Shown in pieces: positions 60,493 through 64,000 of a stretch of DNA of 64,000 nt. Below the pieces are notes generated by a model. It was not told the DNA's origin, made no database searches, and was given only the letters and a program-made list of their open reading frames with translations. The position numbers and the translations under genes are program-made. Position 1 is the stretch's first letter. Each line of letters opens with the position of its first letter. Origin of the DNA: Lepturacanthus savala (Eukaryota; Chordata; Actinopteri; Scombriformes; Trichiuridae); the NCBI GenBank assembly GCA_030544235.1, contig CM060476.1, positions 24,666,733 to 24,730,732 of the forward strand, in the 5' to 3' direction.

Positions 60493-60727
60493 GAACTGCA
60501 ATGATTAGCTGATTAATTTATTAGTTGTCCTATTTTGTTAATCCATTCATTGATTTGAGTTCTAAATATGCATCTGAAATCTCAATATTTTCTTTTTGTT
60601 TTGTTTAATTGTGGACTGTTGGTTTGGACATAAAAAGACATTTTAAGGTGAATCTAACCCTTTTCCAAGATTTTTTGAGCCAAACAATTAATCTATAGAT
60701 TAAATGACTATCAAAATTGATGTTAGT
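60493..60727 (+). repeat. Common teleost TIR element (hAT-like?), diverged
   Basis: It starts ggaactgcaatgattagctg and carries attgtggactgttggtttgg and gacattttaaggtgaatcta. It is shorter and more diverged than the copies at 5.4 and 43.4 kb. Confidence 0.65.
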
Positions 60728-61357
60728 TTTATAAGAGAGGCAAGGCTGAAATCATTACAATTACATTGGGGTGGTAGCCAAATAGTCAAGTTTTACTCTT
60801 GCAATTTGTTCATGCAGGCAGCAGTGACTGACAAATAGAAATACACCAGAGAACTTAAATTATATTATATAATAAGCCTTATGTGCTCCTCAATAAAATA
60901 TAACAAAATAAATGGAACAATTCTCTGTGCTTTAACTGAAAAGATTTTACAGCTTCAATTACATAGGACAATCAAACAATCACACATTACATTAGCTAAA
61001 CACATATGGAAAATACTTATTGTTCAACAGATGAATTCAAGACAGATTCAAAACGCCCAGATATCATCAGGTATTAAGGTAATAATTTATTGTTTTTTAT
61101 TATATTATATTATATTATTTATCTATTCTATTATCAGAGTTCCCAAGTCACAGGGAATGACGTCAAAGCAAGGAGGCAGAATGCTATTTATTTTAGTGAC
61201 TATTTAGATTTGTTTCCAGTGAGACATTATTATTCTTTATTTATTTATTATTTGTGTATTTATTACTTTGACTTAGATGTTTAGCTTTTTCTAATTTAAG
61301 AATCTACTGTTGACCTCTACTATACATAGAATATGTGACCACTATATACAGTAGCAG

Positions 61358-61659
61358 CGCTGTTGCCTCACAGTAAGAAGGTCGCAGGTTCAAGACCTCC
61401 TTGGTCCTGGGTCTGGGACCTTTCTGTGTGGAGTTTGTATGTTCTCCCCGTGTCTGTGTGGGTCCAAAAACATGCTGAGGTTAATTGGAGACTCTAAATT
61501 GCCCATAGGTGTGAGTGTGTGAGTGAATGGTGTGTGTGCCCCACGATTGGCTGGCGACCATCTGGGGTGTATCCTTGCCTCCGTAACGCACTGGGATAGG
61601 CTCCAGCAGACCCCTGTGACCCTAATGAGGAATAAGCAGGTATAGAAAATGGCTGACTG
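61358..61659 (+). mobile_element. 5'-truncated tRNA-like SINE/retroposon with 17-bp TSD
   Basis: The body begins inside the tRNA-like head (cgctgttgcctcacag), keeps the B-box-like GGTTCAAGACC, and ends with the (CTGA)n-type tail. The 17-base sequence actatatacagtagcag occurs at 61341-61357 and again at 61660-61676. The A-box is missing, so it was truncated during insertion. Confidence 0.92.
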
Positions 61660-61679
61660 ACTATATACAGTAGCAGTAA

Positions 61680-63467
61680 TCTATTGGTTCCTCTAGCTAG
61701 GCTCCACAGTGTGAAAACAAGATGTGTATTCTGTTGTGTAGTAGATCTGAAATCTTTCAACAACTGATGTGTTGCTTGTTTATTTGATTTGTGTAATGTA
61801 TTGCACTTTTATAAGCAATGGAGTCAGGAAATCAGCATGTTCAGATCATATGACTGCTCTTTGCTACAGAACAGAGATGAACCCATCTCTTTGAGCTGGA
61901 TTGGATTGTAGTGAGGGAACAATCTATCTGTATCTACTACATTGTGTTCTGGTCAAATTGGACACCTTCAGTATTCCTGGTCAAAAAAGACAAATGACTA
62001 CATTACCATGACTGAAGAGAGACTCAACATTGTCTATAAAATTGGCTTCCATGGCAATAATACTACACAAGATAATGATACACAACAGGAGGGTAAATTC
62101 ATTGTAAAGATATGTGTAAAAAATGGATGCAGGGAATTTGACCGTTAAATTGTCCATTTGACTCATTAAAAAAATATGGGCCATTGTCATGTGAGTTGTG
62201 AAGCAAAGCTGCTGGCAGGTGGTATAATATCTATGCCTGGCTAAAAGTTTCTGTCAGCAATTTATAATATATATATATTTTTTTTGTTGAAGCATTGCAG
62301 AGTGTTTCTATTTGTAGAGTAGAGCTTTGAGCCATTAAATGGAGTATTGAACCGCCGTACTAAGAGTTTAATGACAGTATTATCTCTTCCTGTATTTACT
62401 TGTACTCTGCCAAACTGGAGCTGGGGAAACACACTTGTAGAGATATTGTCATTGAGTTTTCCTACGAAAGAAGAGCATGATGTAAATTACGATTATTATA
62501 TAATACTATTATTATTTACTCACAGAGGGAACAAACAATTGATTATGCTGAAATATTGCTCTTGCTCTCTTGTTGGTTTGAGTACATAAGAAACGGATCA
62601 AAAGAACATTTTTAGAATGTGATTATGGAAGTGAGGTGAGTTATCTGGAAAAATCTAATCAAATAACAAATGAGCTGTGATTAGTATACACAATAAATCT
62701 GTTTAAAGGAAAAACCTGATTGTAAAGCCATTAGCACTGATATCATTTACCACTGAATGATGGTCCACATTAGCAAACGAAGATTATAATAATCATGTAA
62801 TTCAATTCATAGTGCATACAGCGGACAGACTGATAATTCATGGCTGAAACCTATCAACGCAATGTAACAGCAAATGAAAGAATTACAATTTTCAATACAT
62901 TTTAGAGAAAATGCATAATATCCTTTTTTCTCTGCAAAGGTCCCATATTGTGTGCATGGTTTACGGAAAATCATTTCAGTATAGTTTGTATTTCCTCTCT
63001 CACCAGAGTGAATGGAAAACAACAGGCCACAATTGAATGGAACTAAGAATCTGAGTCGAACTGCAGGATTTTCTTTGCTTGGCAACATATGCTTAACTTT
63101 GATTAGGACTCAGCAGCTAAGTCAGACCATGAAGCTGTGAACGAGTGTGTGTGTATGTATTTTGGTGTGTGTGTGTGTGTGGAGGGGGGGGTCCTACCCT
63201 CCAGAGCTTCCAGCTGATTAGAGCAGTCTAGTGCTGAGCTAATCCAGCTCTCATGCTCTGGCAGTGGGCCTCAGGGAGCAGAGGGGAGACACCTGATCGA
63301 TCCTCCGGCCTGTTGGACCATGTGAGAGGGCAGTGTGTCACACCTCAAGGTGACTGGAGCAGATTCACATATTCACATATTCACACACGTGGATGGTGGA
63401 ACACAGAGTACATAGGGAAGTGTATGTGAACCACACACATTCATACATATACATGCACAAACATGTA
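61680..63467. other. Unique intronic sequence; GC-richer patch at 63180-63350
   Basis: A TG run at 63160-63180 and a G8 run are followed by a patch with cttccagctgattagagcag and gctgagctaatccagctctc that is less AT-rich and non-repetitive; it could be a conserved non-coding element but I have no proof. No exon or RNA gene is recognised. Confidence 0.35.
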
Positions 63468-63471
63468 TTAA

Positions 63472-63606
63472 CCCTTTATTGCATAGCATCAGGATAGTTT
63501 CATTCTATGTAAGTCAATCTGAATGTTTTAGGTTGTACATACAAGGAAATGTACATATTTGCATATTGTTGCCATATGGCAAGAAATGTATTATAGCATA
63601 TTAGAA

Positions 63607-63646
<40 letters not shown>

Positions 63647-63994
63647 CATCAAAATTGAATTCCAGGCAAAACAAAAAAAAGAAAAAGAAGTTGACTGATA
63701 AATGAGTTAGTGAGTTAAATATTTTATTTGCTGAAAATTTACTAAAAGTCTGAATAATAGACAACTTTCAGTTGTGAAACATTAAATGTGACATTTCACG
63801 TCAAATGTCGGTGAGCAAAAGGGACTGGTAAACAGAATATCCTGGTCATGTGACCTCATAAATTGTATGTCCTTCAAAAATAAAAGCCCCCTTTTCACAT
63901 CTAACTGTAAAAACATATATTTTATATTACAGCTTTTCAGAAAAAAATTAAATCAAATAATTGTTGCCATATGGCCACACTATGCAATAGAGGG
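63472..63994 (+). mobile_element. piggyBac-like MITE (PBM1), full-length copy with TTAA sites
   Basis: A 523-bp element flanked by TTAA on both sides (63468-63471 and 63995-63998). Left terminus ccctttattgcatag; right terminus in reverse complement ccctctattgcatag (14 of 15 match). A TA array interrupts it at 63614-63645. No transposase frame. Partial relatives lie at 34850, 38322 and 58560. Confidence 0.88.
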
Positions 63995-64000
63995 TTAATC

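Overview
This window is vertebrate nuclear DNA, almost certainly from a teleost fish. It is AT-rich and has no long open reading frames. Dinucleotide and tetranucleotide microsatellites are abundant. Many interspersed repeats have sequences I recognise as typical of teleost genomes: tRNA-like SINE/retroposon copies, LINE 3' ends, Tc1-like remnants, and hAT-like and piggyBac-like non-autonomous elements. I see no bacterial, plasmid, phage or organellar features.

The only host protein-coding sequence I can support is one 231-bp exon at 24255-24485 on the + strand. It encodes most of the N-terminal PAS (eag) domain of an ERG-type voltage-gated potassium channel (KCNH2/KCNH6/KCNH7 clade). It has a good 3' splice site, a GT donor and phase 1 at both ends, and the 76 complete codons align without gaps to human ERG1 residues 27-102. 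I could not find exon 1 upstream or exon 3 downstream. I therefore read 1-24254 and 24486-64000 as the flanking introns, at least 24 kb and 39 kb long. The paralogue is not resolved.

Layout. 1-5 kb: a 20-bp minisatellite with a 60-bp higher-order period, the first copy of a dispersed repeat, and a perfect 34-bp palindrome. 5-12 kb: head-to-head teleost repeats, long AT arrays, a fold-back repeat and a SINE-like element. 12-24 kb: a CT/CA compound array, a long CA array, two near-identical copies of a further repeat, a SINE-like copy with a 14-bp target-site duplication, a truncated LINE, and a nested insertion. 24-30 kb: the exon, a TG array just after its donor, LINE ends, a nested MITE and a dead Tc1-like transposase. 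30-49 kb: further SINE, LINE and MITE copies, a GC-rich anomaly at 42.5-42.85 kb preceded by two perfect hairpins, and a piggyBac-like MITE flanked by TTAA. 49.5-51.7 kb: a 2.2-kb minisatellite of 38-bp units with an internal duplication. 52-64 kb: a hAT-like element, an interstitial telomere-like repeat, CA arrays, a SINE-like copy with a 17-bp target-site duplication, and a piggyBac-like MITE ending at the window edge.

I did not find a multi-gene biological system here. The most unusual signals are the GC-rich block with its hairpins, the 38-bp minisatellite, the palindrome, the piggyBac-like MITE family, and the TG array next to the channel exon. Repeat family names are from memory and need a library search.
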